DNA from: Pelecanus crispus
Lineage: Eukaryota > Chordata > Aves > Pelecaniformes > Pelecanidae
Assembly: GCF_030463565.1 (NCBI RefSeq)
Contig: NC_134646.1
Location: 61,645,710-61,709,709 of the forward strand
Length of the DNA: 64,000 bases
Direction of reading: 5' to 3'
The position numbers were made by a program, and so were the translations under genes. This document shows, in pieces, positions 1 to 15,400 of the stretch. Below the pieces are notes generated by a model. That model was not told the DNA's origin. It was given only the letters and a program-made list of their open reading frames with translations, and did not search any database. The number at the start of each line of letters is the position of its first letter. Within the stretch, counting starts at the first letter, position 1.

Positions 1-514
1 GGCCTGATCAAGATTTGTGCTTTTTTCATCTATCTGTACCATTCCAGGCCTTTTATGCCAGTATCTAGAAACAAAGAATCCACATGCTCCTGTGTGTTCT
101 CTGACCCTGGCTCCCCCAGCAAACAGACCTGGATGCTGACTACATGAAGATCAAGTAAATGTTAGTTTAAAAAAAAAAAATCTGTGAAATGTAAATAAAT
201 ATATATATTTATAATTATCTCAAATCTTTAAAATAAACAATGTAGGCTCTATCCTGGCAAATGTTTATTAACCACAGCTGGAATTTTTCCAGATTAAGAA
301 GCATGCCACTGGGCAAACAGTAACCACATCTCTTGCAAACCTCCAGCAATTAATTAAGCTGCAAACTGGAGCGGGTTTTATGGCTCTTCAGTTTGTATCA
401 AGAAGCAGCAAGGATCAAGTTGCTCCTGAATAATGCTGCTTAGAGGTTTTTTTTAAAGGTTGTGGGGTTCTTTCTGTACATAAACCTTTTTTATTTTAAG
501 GCTGGCAACATGCT

Positions 515-665
515 GGTACAGGTTGCCCAGAGTCTCCATCCTTGTAGATATGCAAACTCTGACCGGACACGGCCCTGAGCAACCTGCTCTAGGTGACCCT
601 GCTTTGAACAGGGGGCTGAACTAGATGACCTCCAGAGGTCCCATCCTATCTCACCTCGGTGACTT
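515..665 (+). mobile_element. CR1 LINE 3' end fragment, diverged
   Basis: The stretch has the order typical of an avian CR1 3' terminus in plus orientation: GGTTGCCCAGAGTCTCCATC, then a GACACGGCCCTGAGCAACCTG block, then AACTAGATGACCTCCAGAGG and TCCCATCC. The octamer tail is degraded. It is antisense to TBC1D1 and carries no coding part. Confidence 0.7.
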
Positions 666-2749
666 AGATACCAGCATCTCCTATACCACCTATAGGTAAT
701 TGTGTCTACTAATCTGAACGTGCTAAGACAGTGGGGGAGGACTGTTGCACACAAGTATTTCTTCCTGCTGCACAAATTCTCTTTCCTAGCATACTTCCAT
801 TCTTAAGTGTTTTCTGAATTGTTTCTCAGTATAAATATGTAATTAGTGGATAAAGATCATTTCTGTAATCATAAAAACAACTGCTGATGATCTAAAATTA
901 TTTCCCTAAAACCACAAAACTAAGTACAACTAAGAACAACAGTGTAAGCAACGATGAAATGTTACTAAACACAGAACATTACCTCCTCATCACTCACTCT
1001 GGGCCAAACAGGACTGGTGAACAGAAGACACAACTGAAATGTATTAGGAAAAGTTTTTGCATTTAGAGTGTCTAAATTAGACACAGAAAAAGAAGATGTA
1101 TCTATAACCATTAAAACTAACACTGGACTGTTGTGGGTGGGGGTTTTTTTTGTTTGTTTTTTTAAGTACACCATGTTATTTCTGCTATGATGAGAATGTT
1201 TATGTTTATGTTGCACAGACAAAGCAGGGAACTGAAATGCTGAGTATTCTTGTGCCTTGGCTCTTCCATAACTAAGCAAAACACAAACCGACACCTGGAA
1301 CTTCCTAACGCATGTTAGTCTGTTACTAGACAAACAGCTATGGCTTTGACACCATGCACCAAATCATGAGAGAAGGCAATAATTTTTAAGCATGCACAGG
1401 TTTGCTGCATCTGAAGAACAAGGAACAGCACTTTCCCTTCACAGAAAGGGAACGTGCAGTTGCATTTTTTTCCCCATGCAACCAGAAGCCACCCTGTAAG
1501 TTTACATACAAGCATGCAGTAACATGTCAATGTCTTTAGCCTGTCAGTGGATTTGAGAAAGAGCAAGAAACTATTTTAATGAAAAAAGCCCAGTAACAGC
1601 TGAATGCAACAGCTGCCTTTTGATAACCAAGACAGACTAAAAAAACATCCCCAGTTTCTTTAATACACAATAGGTAGGAAAGCAAAGTGTGCCGCAGAAA
1701 AAGAACCGTTAACACATCAAACGGCCAGGACCTGGAGGTGGGGGGAGTGGGATGATTTCTGATTTTAGATGCTATGCACTGTTTATACCTACAATATAAA
1801 CCTACCAGTTTACACCTACCAGTCCCTTCCTAAGGCTTCATGTCAGTGAAGGGCTCAAGCACAGACTTAACTATTTCAAGGGAATAGGTGGTTTTGTTTA
1901 ATAGAAGACAGACCTGTGTTGTCAGGAACTGGTTTTACACAATAGACTCCATAAATTCTTGGAGACTGAAAACCATTTGGATAAGATCTTGAGTTGAACC
2001 TGAGAAGGTCTCATGCTACCCCAGCTGGAACAGAGCCTTAAAAATCTTTCGCAAAGCTCTTGAAACAAGTAGATGTTTTGATTAAGTGAGTTTTGCTGCT
2101 TAGTCAAGTATGAGAAGATGTCTGAATTATTTTTAAGTGTTTTTAGTTGCCTTTTCTCTGGCCATAGCAGGATCAATAAAATATGTCAAGAAGTCTAATA
2201 TACTGTTTGCTGTTAATACCTTTTCCTTCTCTATTTTACTAGAGAGTGCTGCTAAAGGAGAAATAGGGTCCACAGCTATATATCTTGGGAGAAGCCATCT
2301 AGTTGTATCAGGATAGATAGCGATATTTTTGTCACCCATAAGGCATTTACAAACACAGAATACTTTGTAAAAGTAGTAGAAGAAAGGAAAATAATTTTTG
2401 AGACATAAACAACATACATAAAAAGATGATACAGCAAAGTATTTATTTGCATTTTTAAAAGACTGCATAAAATCTTTGATTTTCATAGTTTGATATGTAC
2501 TAAAAAGCAGTTGGTCTGTTTTCAGCACACTTCTAGCAAAACAGGTCTGTAGTAATAAAACAGAGATCAACACTTCCCCTTGTTATCACTCCTTAAACCC
2601 ACACTAGTGGTCAACTAACTTTTTTGAACAGTTTTCTCCACCCAATGGATTTAAAGTTCTGCATTTTTAGATCTAAAGTATTTTAATTTATAGATGTCAG
2701 TGGTTTTTGTTTTGTTTTTTTTAATCGACATACTGCACAACTTCTCCTT

Positions 2750-2940
2750 TCAGAATCACATAATAATTTAATTTGGAAGCAACCTCTGACGGTGCGGCCC
2801 TCTACATAAAGCAAGGCAAACTTTCAAGTTAGATCCAGCTTCAAACTTAGATGAGACACTGGGGGTCACATCCAGCTGAGTTCCAAGCAACTCCAATGAT
2901 GGGGACCCCACAACTTCTTCTTTCCAACAGGAAACTTAGA
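2750..2940 (-). mobile_element. CR1 LINE 3' end fragment, old
   Basis: On the plus strand CAGAATCACATAATAATTTA followed by a GGAAGCAACCTCTGA block resembles the inverted CR1 tail (octamer, then GGTTGGAAGGGACCTCT). Further on, CTCCAATGATGGGGACCCC and ACAACTTCTT match the next CR1 block. It is much diverged, with approximate borders. Confidence 0.5.
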
Positions 2941-5900
2941 GATGCCAGAAATAAAAGGGCAAGACACAATCAGCTGAGATTTCTTTTGTGAGAAGTCTTG
3001 CCCACTGGTTTAATCAATGACTGAACTAAAAACTTCTAGCACAAAACCAGTCTTTAGTCTCTCACTGAAGTAAAAAAAAAAGTTTTAAAAGTGACAGAAT
3101 TTCCTTATTCTTCGCATTAGTAGAAATTCAATGTAGAAAAGAGTAACAAACTTTTCAAGTTAATTTCCATTTCAGTGAAAGACCTTTTATATTCAAGTCT
3201 TATCTCAAGTGTCTTCACAGGGTTTTTTCTTCTCTTATCCTGCTTGGAGACTGCTCTACAGCCTCCTACACCTCGCTGACTTTTTCCAGTCATTAACTTC
3301 AATTCTCGCTTTCCAAATTTTCACCCCTTGACTCCTAATCAACAGTTCTATGGAGTACTTTAGTTTTTAGCTTTCTTCCTTTGCTATTTGTTGACTTTTA
3401 TTCCTCCCATAAAGCCACTTTCAAACAAAGATTTAATTCAGAAAGAGAAGTAGAAAGTTTAGAGTTCCTCCAGTCCCTGGATATCAACCATTTGCAAGCT
3501 CCCATCAGTTTGCTGTGTTTTTCCATGCATAATGAATGCACCACAGGTAGAGCCAAAGTGAGATTCTTACCACCAGCTCTCAAAGTACTTAAGATTGGTG
3601 GGTGCACAGAGATACAGTTCACCTTTACTCCATGACTTCATGCTTCAACACATATGATACAAAACTTTGCTGCTGTATCCTCACTGCTCATAAAACAACT
3701 ATGAACAGTGCCACTCTCAGCAGCTTCACGATCTGCGCGTGTTGGTCTAGCTCATTTCTCTCTACAGTACCTAAAATGCACTAGGTGTCTCATTTAACCG
3801 GAGAACTTGTGGATATCTTTTGGGAAAGGAGAACAAGTCAGAGCAAAACCACAGGGCTGGGAGGGGTAACCAGGCTAGCAGCCAGCGGGGCTAACCACAC
3901 CGCAGGTGTGCTGCTCGGGAAGGACTGTGAAACCAGACCTGCAAAGGCAAGACAGAGATGTTGTTTCAACCTTGATAAGGGAAGCTCAATGGCTGAATAA
4001 TATCGCCACAGACCTATGAAAGGAAAAGCAATTGTACGTGTGTCTACTTGAGGGCGCAGTTTGCTTAGTTAGGTTTGAGTGGGCATTATACAGAGAATGG
4101 GATAAGTAAGGGTGATGGGGCTAAGACTCAAATTTTGCAGGGATGCAGGTAAGAAGCCAATGAACAAGAATGCACTAAAATCAAAGGATATTCTGTGTGG
4201 GGCAGAAGAGAGTCACCTGTTTAAATCCAGTTCTTTTTGACTTGGAGCACGGTGCATGAGTGACAGTAGTGTCCTCTGAGATGACTTTGACACAGTAAGC
4301 ACCGATAGTGGAGCTCCACGTAGCCAACACGTACTCCTACAGTGTACACATTATCATAAAAAGCCATAATGGTGACTAGACTTCCCACGTACGTTGAGTG
4401 CTGCCTCCAGAAGATTGCTAAATAATGCAGAGTGATGCCGCAAGTACCGTATGCCACTTTCATGGTATCACGTTCCCTCGAGTACCTTCCTCATGACTCC
4501 TTAGCTAGATGGAAGAGGTTACACTTTTTGCAAAGTCATATGAGTTGGAGAGCACTCCATACAATTTAAAGAGGCACAAAAAGGTTTTCTTTCCTTTCTG
4601 AAAAAACAGTATTTACAGAATCTGTTATAGATTATTGTAAACAAGGTCAGAAATAGAACATAATTGTACTCTGTTCTAGTGAAGTTGGACTGCTCTATTT
4701 TGTGGTGGTGCTTCCTCCCCAAGAGAGATGCATCATGTTGCTGATACATTTTAAGGTTTTCTTTCATATGCTCTCAAGACGTACCTTACTTGATGCCCAA
4801 AATACAACAAAACCTGGCTACTCTCCATACATAAACTGCTGTGTCCCAGATTGCTGCTTACTTTTGGACTTCTCCCCATGAAAATGCATGATCCAAAACC
4901 AAACTGCAGCTGATGGAAGGCGTCTATGGGCTTTTAGTGCTGCTCTAAATGCAGTGGCACCTGACTGGCTCTGAAGGGGGTATTCCTACAAAATGTACTT
5001 TTGGGAAGCCTATTAGTGTATTCTGCTCTATACCTGGAGGGCTTATCATACGGTGTTCATTAACTCATTTTTCCCTAGCCTGCTTCTGTCCTAGCAATAC
5101 AAACCATTTCTTTTTATCTTGTACTGCTTCATCAGCTCCTCCATTCAGTACCATAAACTTTTAAGCAACAAATGTGAAATAAAGCGAGTCAACAGATATT
5201 TCAAAAGCACATTAACATCTTCACAGTGTTATCTTCTCCATCTTTTGTCTCAAAGTTTTCTTTTTGCACAATTTCACAAATGAAAACAGCACTTGAAGAC
5301 ACAACAGTGGTCGCTGGTCATACCTGCAGGATTCCTGGCTCATATTTTACAAGGTGACTACCGAACAAGGAGGCAATAACTGTTGTAAAGAAATAGCTAG
5401 AAACATCATTATCAACAGGGATTAAATGCTTTTTATTAAATCCTTTTTTTTCGGGGGGAAGGGGAGTGGATTGCAAGCAGCTCCCTTCACAGGGTTGAGA
5501 CAAGCCTCGGGCCAAAGTGAAGACTAGGGGTGGGAAACATGAGGAATCCTATTCTCTAGGTAGTTATAAACGGAAAAAGACAGCAATGGTATTTGAAAGC
5601 TTTCAGGACAAGGGTTTTTTTCTTGGGGTTGGGAGCAGGGCGGGGGGAGTTGTTTGGTTTGGTTTTTTAACTGAAAGGCAATACAGGGATTTAAAACAGG
5701 AAATTAGTTACTAAGAACATTTTTGGGGAAAAAAAAATTATCAGATTAAATTCCAATTGTACAGTAGGTGACAGGCTCTCTCCTGGTCTCCTTCACTCTC
5801 AGGCTTCTGTCACAGTTATCAAAATTGGTACAACTGGCAAGATAGCAGCTAGCTAAACAGATCTGTCCTTTTTAGCAATATCCAACTCCAAACAAGAAAG

Positions 5901-8900
5901 GAGGAAAGCTCCAGCTGTGATGTGTGTCCCTGTTACAACTGAAGTTATTTCTGAATCAACCTTCTTAGACAATTGATCCAAACATGTATCAAAATTCCCC
6001 TCCCCCTAAATTTATTTTAAAGTTTTCACAGGGGGGAAATCATCCTGTGAAGGCTTTTGATCGACATGATGTGTAAGTTAGCTCTACCTGCAGCAGAGTA
6101 AAATGCTACCTCTCTTACTCTGACAACACAGTAAGACTTCCTGAAGGAAGGGGCAACCCCACAGTCCTTCTCCCTAGAACTCCTAGCGGGGGTTGGACAG
6201 ACGGACAACGTTTTTTGTGGCAAGAATCTTACTCAAGCATTAAACTCATAAAGGCCCCAAGGGAACCTGAGTGCAGAAGCTGATCAGCTTTTTCCAGCAT
6301 GCTTCCTGACTGGTATCAAATGCTGGTGGACCAATTTGCTCCTGGATGAGCACATATTTGCTGCTTTGTCATGTAGTAGTAGATTTCAGCTGTCTCAGGT
6401 CAACTCTCAGAAGAACAGGATGGGAAAGTAATGGTTAGACATCCCATGAAAACTACCCTGACTTCCACTTAAGAAAAGCAGTTAGAATTTAGTTCACTGG
6501 TTTTATTGCTTCTTGGATATAAAACAAATGGTTACTCATGCCTAGGGGCTTTTTGGCTTATGGTGGGTTTTTTGCAACATATGCCTTCTAGTGATGGCTT
6601 CTCATCAGAAGGTCTAATAGAATTATTCAAACTTGTCAATTAACCGCATACTTCTATGAAATCCACACCTGTGGTTGATACTAATTGTTCATATTTGGGT
6701 TTTTTCTAAAATACATTGTAATCCACCAAAAATGACACCGTATTTATTTATGAAAATTAACTTCCTTTGAACACAAGGTGTTTGCCACCTTTGATTCCTA
6801 CATGAATGGTCATCTTAGGATTATCTACACATTTTATAGTACTGACAAAGGTTAATTTAAGGTTTAATGCTACTGATTTTTATCAGGCATTCCTAATGTA
6901 CAGTGCATTCCATGTAATGGAAGAGAAGGAAGAACAATACAAAAAGTACACCTAAGTAGCCCTCAACTTCTAGCAAGACCCTTACTACATAAGAAGCATA
7001 TAGGGAAATTGTTAACAACCTACAGAATTAGACTGTATTTTGAAACGAACAATTCACAGAAAGCTTACTGGCCTCCCATGATTCACTAAGGACTATTTAC
7101 ATTAAAACATTTATCATGTAATTTGTTCAAAAACCAGTCAGCATTTTGTGAAGAAATATAGCTACAATAGGACAGGTCATGTTTTAACTCTCTTGCAAAT
7201 AGCTGTTATCAAGGACAGTCCAAAACACACTGCTTTCCTAAGGATGTTTTGCATTTACTGGAAGCTATCAGTGATGTTGTTTGGAGCAAAGGGAAGATCA
7301 AGCTGTTTACTCAAGATCTCCTCCATTAAGATACAGTCAGATCACATTAGGGAAGTTTGCCAGTTTTTCCTCTGAAGAGTCAAGGATCATTCTCCTAAAA
7401 AGTCAGTCCTTCCAATTCCTGTTGATGATAGATGAATTAGACCCTGCTTCCATCCTGTTAAAAGATAAAGCTGTCTTAAAATTTTACAGTAGGTGAAAAG
7501 TTCTACTTTTCTGTATTCTATTCTTCCTCTCAGATCCAGATTTGACAAAAATCTTGAAAGAAAAAAGAGCGAGCTTGGGAAAAGATGCTTTTGTAGAGTG
7601 TCATTCCATAGATCTTCACATCAAGTGCCTCTGAAAGTCACTGTAAGAGACCCAGTATGTCTACACTAACTACATAAGTGTGCTAGAAAAGCGAAGAGAG
7701 AAAGGAAAAAGGGATACTAGATATCTGAAAATGTTATTTAACAATGTATTCAGAGGAAGACCATCAGTGTGGAAAATGTGCCATTCCCTTACAGACTGCC
7801 TGCAAGACAGCATTTCACTGCAAATGCCACCATGGATGGCAGAAACACATCAGCTGCAGAGCAGGGCTATAGACTAACTATCCTGTGTCTGCCAGTCCTG
7901 CAATACCATCCTACACAGCACTACTTCACTTATTCATGCTTTTGGTCATCTTAACTAGATCTCATTTCTCCATTTAAATGTTGGCATCTTCATTGGCTGT
8001 CCTCTCCTCACTTTAGCTGCTACAGGGCAGCCAAGCATGCTCCTTGTGTCAACAGTGACTTTGCACGGCCCAACACAAAACCCAAGATGTCACTGTCCTT
8101 TCTAGATAAAGCTGCACATTCAGTCCGAAATGGAGGACAGTTGTCAAAACATAGATAAAAGGCACCATCAAGACAAATGGAGCTATGGGATCACTCCTGA
8201 AAACCACCCCAGAGCCTAGCCAAGCCAAGGTGCCACCCCAGAATTACCTAAGAACAAGAAGCCAGAGAAGAAGTTTTAGCAGTGCCTCCAGATTATGAAA
8301 ATGCTGTGATGGGTCTCCCTGCTGACAAAAATTCTGATGTTTATGTCCTGTACCAAATTCACTACAGACTTACAATGGCAGATCTCTAGATCTGCAGCCT
8401 GTGCCAACAACTTTATTTTGGTCATCTCAGTTCAGCACTATTACCTGGTCTATGCATGCACTGCTAATTGATCTCAGAAGCAGTGCTCATCTAGGAAAAG
8501 CCTAGTAACTAAAGAGTAACAGCTGAAATGCATCCTTCTGTTCCTTCCCCATTAGCCATACTACAGTATTATCAACAATTCTCTAAAGCTGCAGTCAGAT
8601 CATTTACCTGCATCATCTGGTTTATTTAAATAAATGCCATAATAACAGCAACCAGTATCCAAGTCCTACATGATGCCTGGCTGGAGTTTGGAAATACTAA
8701 TGATGCAACTGATGAACAACAAGGGAAGAAATTCAGGGAACTTCATTAATTTAAGTCTCAGTCTCAAAATTCTTCTTACTCCTATGTAAGAAAGCAATGC
8801 AGAAAAAAAAAAGAAAAAAATTAAAAATCACAGCATGGAAAAGACACAGTGCCAGACCGACTGAAAACGAAAGAGATTCTCAAGATATTTGCTGAGATAG

Positions 8901-10415
8901 TAATGATGCTCTTCCATCACTACAGTCAGAGCAAGCTAGCTGTAGCGATGGGAAACAAAAAATTAGAAATCAAACAGACCTAGCCTCAGTGCCTTTCCAA
9001 ACAAAGTGTCTGCATGACAGTACAATATATGGAGAACTGTAATCAATATAAAAAGATACCAGTAAGAATGTATACAAAGACTTTCAAGAATACATTTTGG
9101 CCCATGATCATGAGCATTTCTGGAGCTCCTACTATTTATCTGTATTACCACTTAATAAATATCAAATTTGATCCACATTGTACTTTATTCAGCTGCAAAT
9201 TACAACAATACACACACAAAAATTCAGACTCTGTTCTCTTTTCAGGGTTACAAAATTGCTATTTTAAGCCTACCCAGTCTCTTCCAACAGCAAATTTTCC
9301 GTTATTCCTTTTTGTTCTCCCACTCGCCCCCACAAGTTAAAGCTGGGTTTCTTTAGAAAAAGGTAAATCAGACGGACAACTACCAAACACTGACTTGCAA
9401 CTGAGCTGGACAGTTCATGCTGTCACACCCCTTTCAGAGTGACTGAATTCTGACCTTCACAATATTTCCAAAGTATTCTATATTTAAACACTTACTCGCT
9501 GAGGAAACCCAAAAGGGAGTGGTGAATATTCATCATTTCAAAAACACAGACGTCACAGACTTACAGGATCTCCACGAGAAGCTAGAGGGGGATACAAGGA
9601 TGATGCTCTATGGGACACACTAACAGACTAGCTGAAGGAAAGCAGCAAGAAGGGAAGGAAAAAAAGATTTCAAGGAAAGACTGTTTTTAATGCCAACTTC
9701 TTCCCCTCAAAAATTATGTCAGCACTAGGGACTACCGCTGTTTCAGCCACACCTAATATACACATGGACTGGGCCTTTTTGTATTTTTTTTTTTAAACAT
9801 ACCTGAAAGCATTACCGAATCTTTAGAAATACCAGAGCAAAAATGCTGCCTGAATTATAACAACCAACAATAAATAATTTTGTATATGATTCTGCACTTC
9901 ATAAACAAAACATAGCATCAGCTCCATGAACTGTGTTTGCATATAAAAGAACGTTTTTCTTAAGTCTACGAAAGCCAGCCTCTGATGACTGTATGTCAAA
10001 TGGAAATGTCAATCGCTTCCACGGAAAGCTAAATCCTACAGGTTATATTCCAGAGGGACTTACCCAAAATCTGAAATTCCAGCACGTATTTTTGGTTTAG
10101 GATCTGGGTAACTACCACCAAAGTTTTAAAGACAGGCCTCTTGTACATAATCGTCTAAAACTCCAAAGCACTACTACAAATCTCCTTTTCCATGGCTTGC
10201 ATTTGAGGAGATTGGAAGCTAAAAAAGGTCCAAAGAAACAAAACCAGCATGAAACATTTAGTGCTAACCATCCAAATTTCCATGACAACGGCCTCAGTGA
10301 GCTCACCTCATTGATACTATAGCAGCAGACCAACGGTCCAGTAACTGTAGAGGCAACTGTTGAGATCTAATAAAAGTAAGATATTTGGTTACAGAGCTCC
10401 TTGAAATAAACACAC

Positions 10416-10461
10416 AAAACCCCGAAAACGTTCAACTGAAAACCCCGAAAACGTTCGACTG
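10416..10461. repeat. 23-bp tandem duplication containing AAAACGTT
   Basis: Two adjacent 23-bp units (10416-10438 and 10439-10461) differ at one base (A/G in TTCAACTG versus TTCGACTG). Each contains CCCCGAAAACGTTC. It is probably a local slippage duplication. Confidence 0.85.
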
Positions 10462-12466
10462 AAAAAGAAAAGGACTGTTTAGTTTAGCTCAGCTTTGCCA
10501 TTTTCAGTAGCTGAGAGCACGCCTGTGTAACTATGCGCAAGCAGTCTCTTCTCCTCAAACCCGCAATTTCACAGGATATCTGTACCTGAAAATCCTGTTT
10601 GGTTACTGCATATCAAAGGTTCTCCCTGGAAAAAACATGTTTTTGACTCAGTGATGACGAAGTAAAGGCACAAGCAGAAGCATTCACATGTTCAAAGCAA
10701 GCAACTTCTGAGATGGGAAGAAGCTTCCAGATATTTCAGCCAAAACGAATTTTTGTTTTGGTGTGACCATCAACACATGTGCTTACATGCACACTGCCCT
10801 GAGAATGGAAGGCAATAAATGTTTTCACTCTCTTCACAGTGTTTCACTTAGGGATGGAGAGAAGTCTAGCTCACAGAAACTCTGGACAACCTCTTCAGGC
10901 CTGAAATTCTCACAAAGCAGTAGCCAAAAGGTCCACATCCCAATAAAACAAAAATTCTCTGATGGGCCCCCATTCCTTGCATCAGAGCTGTCTGCTGGAA
11001 AGCCGTGTGTATGCTGTTTGTCCAGGTTCTCTCACTGGGTTCTCAAGTATTACACAGGTGTGACTACTTCACTTTTCATTTGGACCAGGAACGTACTTGG
11101 GAGTGGATTCTCCCAATCCACTTCTTGTGCGACAGACTGCACTGGGGAGCTGTCTCAAAGTGCCTGAACTGACGCCCATTTAAATAGAGCTACACCTTCA
11201 TTTTGTGATGTATTTCACTGCAAACAGGCATCCGGTTCACAGCACCAAACTAGGGCTAGTCCAAAGTACAACCCACTTCCCTGAATCAGGTACACAACCT
11301 GTCCTCAGCACCAGCAGTTTCCCTTGAACAATCTGTTGCTGTATGCTATTTACTAACACAGATGGAACCTACAGGTGATTTCATCCAGGCTAATAACTGC
11401 AGCTTCCACACACCCGGCCAGCTGATCTGGGAATGCTGGCCTGGCCTTTCAGGAACTTGCAGACACAAGAGAAAAGAGGTAGCAAAAACCCAGCTGTTAC
11501 GCTCTAGTCCACCTTGACAGGGTAAAGGTGTCTGAACATCCTCCCTCTTACTTCTCAGTAAGCAAACCACATTTTTCAGAAAGATTTTACTTTGTATCTC
11601 TCCAATTACAATTTTATATTTATGCATTAATTCATTTCAGGATTTGTTATTGTAACTTGGTTAAAAAGTAAGAATAACCAAACACAATTCAGATACAACT
11701 CAGTACAAATAACTCAGTGATAAAACCAATACACAGTGGTTAATGTCATTCCTTGCCTTAGCTTCTGCTCTCCGAGTTCCAGCTGCTCTTCACAATTCTG
11801 CTGCCTTACTTCCCTGTACAAATTAGTAAGCAAGCTCCTATTTGGGCACGTCTCTTGACATATTTTGTATATCTTTACAGAGGCTGAGATTTTTTTTTTC
11901 CTCAGTCATTGCCATCCATGAGTATTTCAGCTTGAACAGTTAAGCTGTAAAAGCTTCTAATTAAAGAAAAAAAAATTTATAGCCAAGCTGTAGTTCAACT
12001 AAGTGTTTCTATTGAAGATTTACTTGCTAAGTCACTAGTCAACCTCTGTACACCACACACAACCTCAGCTCCTTCAACTTTAAGAAGTCTATTAAACCAT
12101 TTTATTTTAAAATCTTAAGTATTTATTAGTTGGCACAGTAAAAATGTTCCAACATCCCATAAAGCAGAGGCTTCTCAGAAATGCTGCAGCTTCTATATTC
12201 AGGATGATGAGAAATTACAAACTGGAATTGTCTTGCAGTTCTGTGAGCTGATCTCTGAAGAAAGAGGTGCTTTGCCTGACTTTTCCCTTAAAGTTATTTC
12301 TACTTGGGGAACCCAGAGCCAAACTGCTGCTTTTGTGTTCTCACGAACACCTCTAGTGCACATAAAAGATTGCTTTATTATAGGAGCCTTCCAAAAAAGC
12401 AGGCTATGATGTGAAACAGTATTTTAGATCATCAAATGTAAAGTAAACAGTTAAACTCGGTGCTCC

Positions 12467-12493
12467 ATATATTTATATATATATTTATATATG
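12467..12493. repeat. AT-rich TATATTTA repeat
   Basis: This is a simple alternating run of ATATATTTATATATAT type, flanked by ordinary intron sequence. It can form cruciform-like structures but has no other visible role. Confidence 0.7.
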
Positions 12494-15400
12494 GCAAAAA
12501 CCCCAAAAAACCCCTTAGTTGTACCATCCATCTCCGATGGGACCTGGAGTTTTCCCTGATCCTGCAGGATTTACTTATATTTTCGCTATTGGTTTGGCTC
12601 AAAACGTGTTAACCACATGAAAACAGCTAATAGCACCAACTTCCAGAGAGCCTTTGAGCAAAGGAAAGCAAACAGTTTTTGACTGGAGCCTAAAAATTCT
12701 GCTTTGAACTGCAGAGGGCGGGACCTGTACAAAACAGCAAACTCAGCTACCTCATTGGGCTTGGCTGCTTGTTAAATCTGAAGGTCGACATGAAGCTGAA
12801 AGTAGATACTCATAAGAAATTCATTCAGAAAGCCATAAATGATTCAAGAGAAAAAACTTGGTAAGCTGCAATCTACATGGCCAGGAATTTCACTATGGAA
12901 AGTCCTACTCCTTACCAAGGACTCGTAATGTACCTTTTAAATGCAGAGGACACTGCCCTACTCCATAAAAGCCATGTGAGCCAGACTGTATTCTGGCCCT
13001 CTCCCATCAAATTGGGGACATCTAAGCAGAGCGGGTGCAATTCAGGCCTGGGGTGCAGAAAAAGAAATAGAAGGACAAAGAATAAAAGTGAACAGCTCCA
13101 AAGGGAATGTAACTGCTGAGTAACAGGGGTTTCACCACAGGACTGACTTCATTTCAAATGCTGAGCGCATATTCCTCGGTCATTGCCCAGACCTCCGCGG
13201 GGGAAGGTGGGGAGTGACTGGCATACAGAAAACAAAGTGTCTCAACTGCTCGGCATTTTGTGATAATCTGCGCTTATCTGAAAGCTGTCAATTGGTAACA
13301 ACATTTTTTCCCCCGAAAAAAAACTGACCTGGAGAAACACACTGAGCAGCAACCTCGTGTTCTCTGACAGGGGCATTGTGTGAACTTGGGCACCAAAACC
13401 CAGCTCTGGCAGAAATCTGAACTTTCTCTTTGCTGTGTTGCCGGCATCCGTCCTGAGAGACAAGTGAGGGTCTGTCCCTCCAGCCCTACCCGCAGCCTCA
13501 GTGGCTTCGAGGAGATTCGTCTACAAGCAAAGCTGTGGCATTTGAGCCTTCCCTCCCCAGAGATCCCCAATTCTTCCCTGATGCTGGCTCTCTATTAACT
13601 CTCTGATTTTTGATACAGTATCCAAGTATTCAAATTCATTTATACAAGGGTTCCTGGGGATAAATGCACTAGCACAAACAAGGGTACACCACAGGATACC
13701 ACCACCGCTTATTCACCTCCCCAAATAATTTACCATGCTAGAAGGAAGATGGTCTTAAAAGTGAGACAGGCCTAATGCACTTCAAGGTTGATTGGGCTTT
13801 AGACAGTGTTAAAATGCGTGGTTATGAGGCCTCCTTAGGATACCAAATCCCAATTCATTTGGCTAAAGTGCAAGTCATTCACTGAGGGATTAAAGACACC
13901 CAAAGGTGCTTAACTTTGCTGGAAGCTGTGGGGAATAAAGGAAAGAGGCACAGCAGTACAGATGGACCAAAACATCCTCATAAATGAGTGTGATATACCC
14001 TAAAACAGACCAGGAAAAAAGCCAAGATCGCCCTTTCAGAACACTCTTAAAAAAGGGGAAAAAAAGGAGGGGGGGTTTCTTGGGCTTCCTGATTTTCAGT
14101 TTCTTGTTCCTTCTCATTCTCTTCCAGAAGGCAAATTAATTTCATTTGTAGCTTCTGACCCAAACTAAGAAGTAGATTGTTATTCCCATGCATTCTCCCC
14201 CAGAGGTCTACTAGGCACTCTATTATTTAGAAAAGAGCAGAAATAATGGCAAAACATCAGCAAGATCAATTTGAACACAGCATATGAGTTATATTAGGAT
14301 TCCAAGAAAAATAAGGGGCATTTCCAATGTTATTATAATTACTACTTCAGTAATATTTCACGGCACAAGCCAAGCAACCAAGCCTTGCTGCACTGAACAG
14401 TGTAAAACTTTCTTTTTTGATGCCTTGACAGCTTCCCAAACTGAAGAAAGCTCACAGGCAGTTCTGTCTCAGCAGTCTCTGGAAAACAAAAAAAACCAGC
14501 CTACTTCTTGCTTTGCTATTGGGAATTTCAGAGCATCTATTGCGAATACACCCAAAAATCTGATCTTCAGAACAGAAGAAATCCAATCAGCTTCCCAGTC
14601 CAAGGTCCAAGATTAGCCAAGCCAGCTGGGGACAGCTACATTGTAAATCCACCCTTTTCTGCCAGTGCTGGCGGCCCATTCTTGGAGGTTCCCCAGGCTG
14701 CAGCAAGAAACCCTGCTGCTCTCGGTTCCCCTCAGGAGGGAACTGGGAGCATCCACTTCGAAACTGCTGCCCCACAGGTTGGAGGCAGCTGATCAGGGTT
14801 GATTGATCCATACCAGCAAAATCATTATAGAAGAAACCTTGATTTAAATAATGTAACCTTGCTTTGCATTTTACCTTAGTTATTTTCTTTACCGGTTCCT
14901 TGTTTGTTTATAATCCTTTAGACAAAATAAGCTTAAGCTAACCACAGCTTTTATATTATATATGGTAGTTGTCTATGTAGCTAGAAAGACACACTATATA
15001 TAAATTGCTTAACTAGCTGAGAATCTGAGGACACATTTACTAAAATTTTCTATTTATACAATTTATTGCACTAAGAACTGTTTCTTATTTTCTATTTCTT
15101 CAGCAATGAATTCTTTAATTCTGGTTTCTGTCAAGCTGCTTCTGAATAGAAACCTGCATTATAAAATGAAGTCAGTTGTAGACAACTAACACTAAACTTG
15201 CGATTTTTTACATAAACTAATGCTGTATTAAATATGATGGAAACAGAAATAAAATTACTTGTAACAACTATCACTGTACTATCATCTCCTACTAATGAAT
15301 TAATGGTGTGCAATCAGTAAAAATCTGCATTTCTATTTTTTTTATTTGCAGACTGAAAGCTTTGATGTTTTTTGACTCCAAAATGATTTCTTTACTTTTA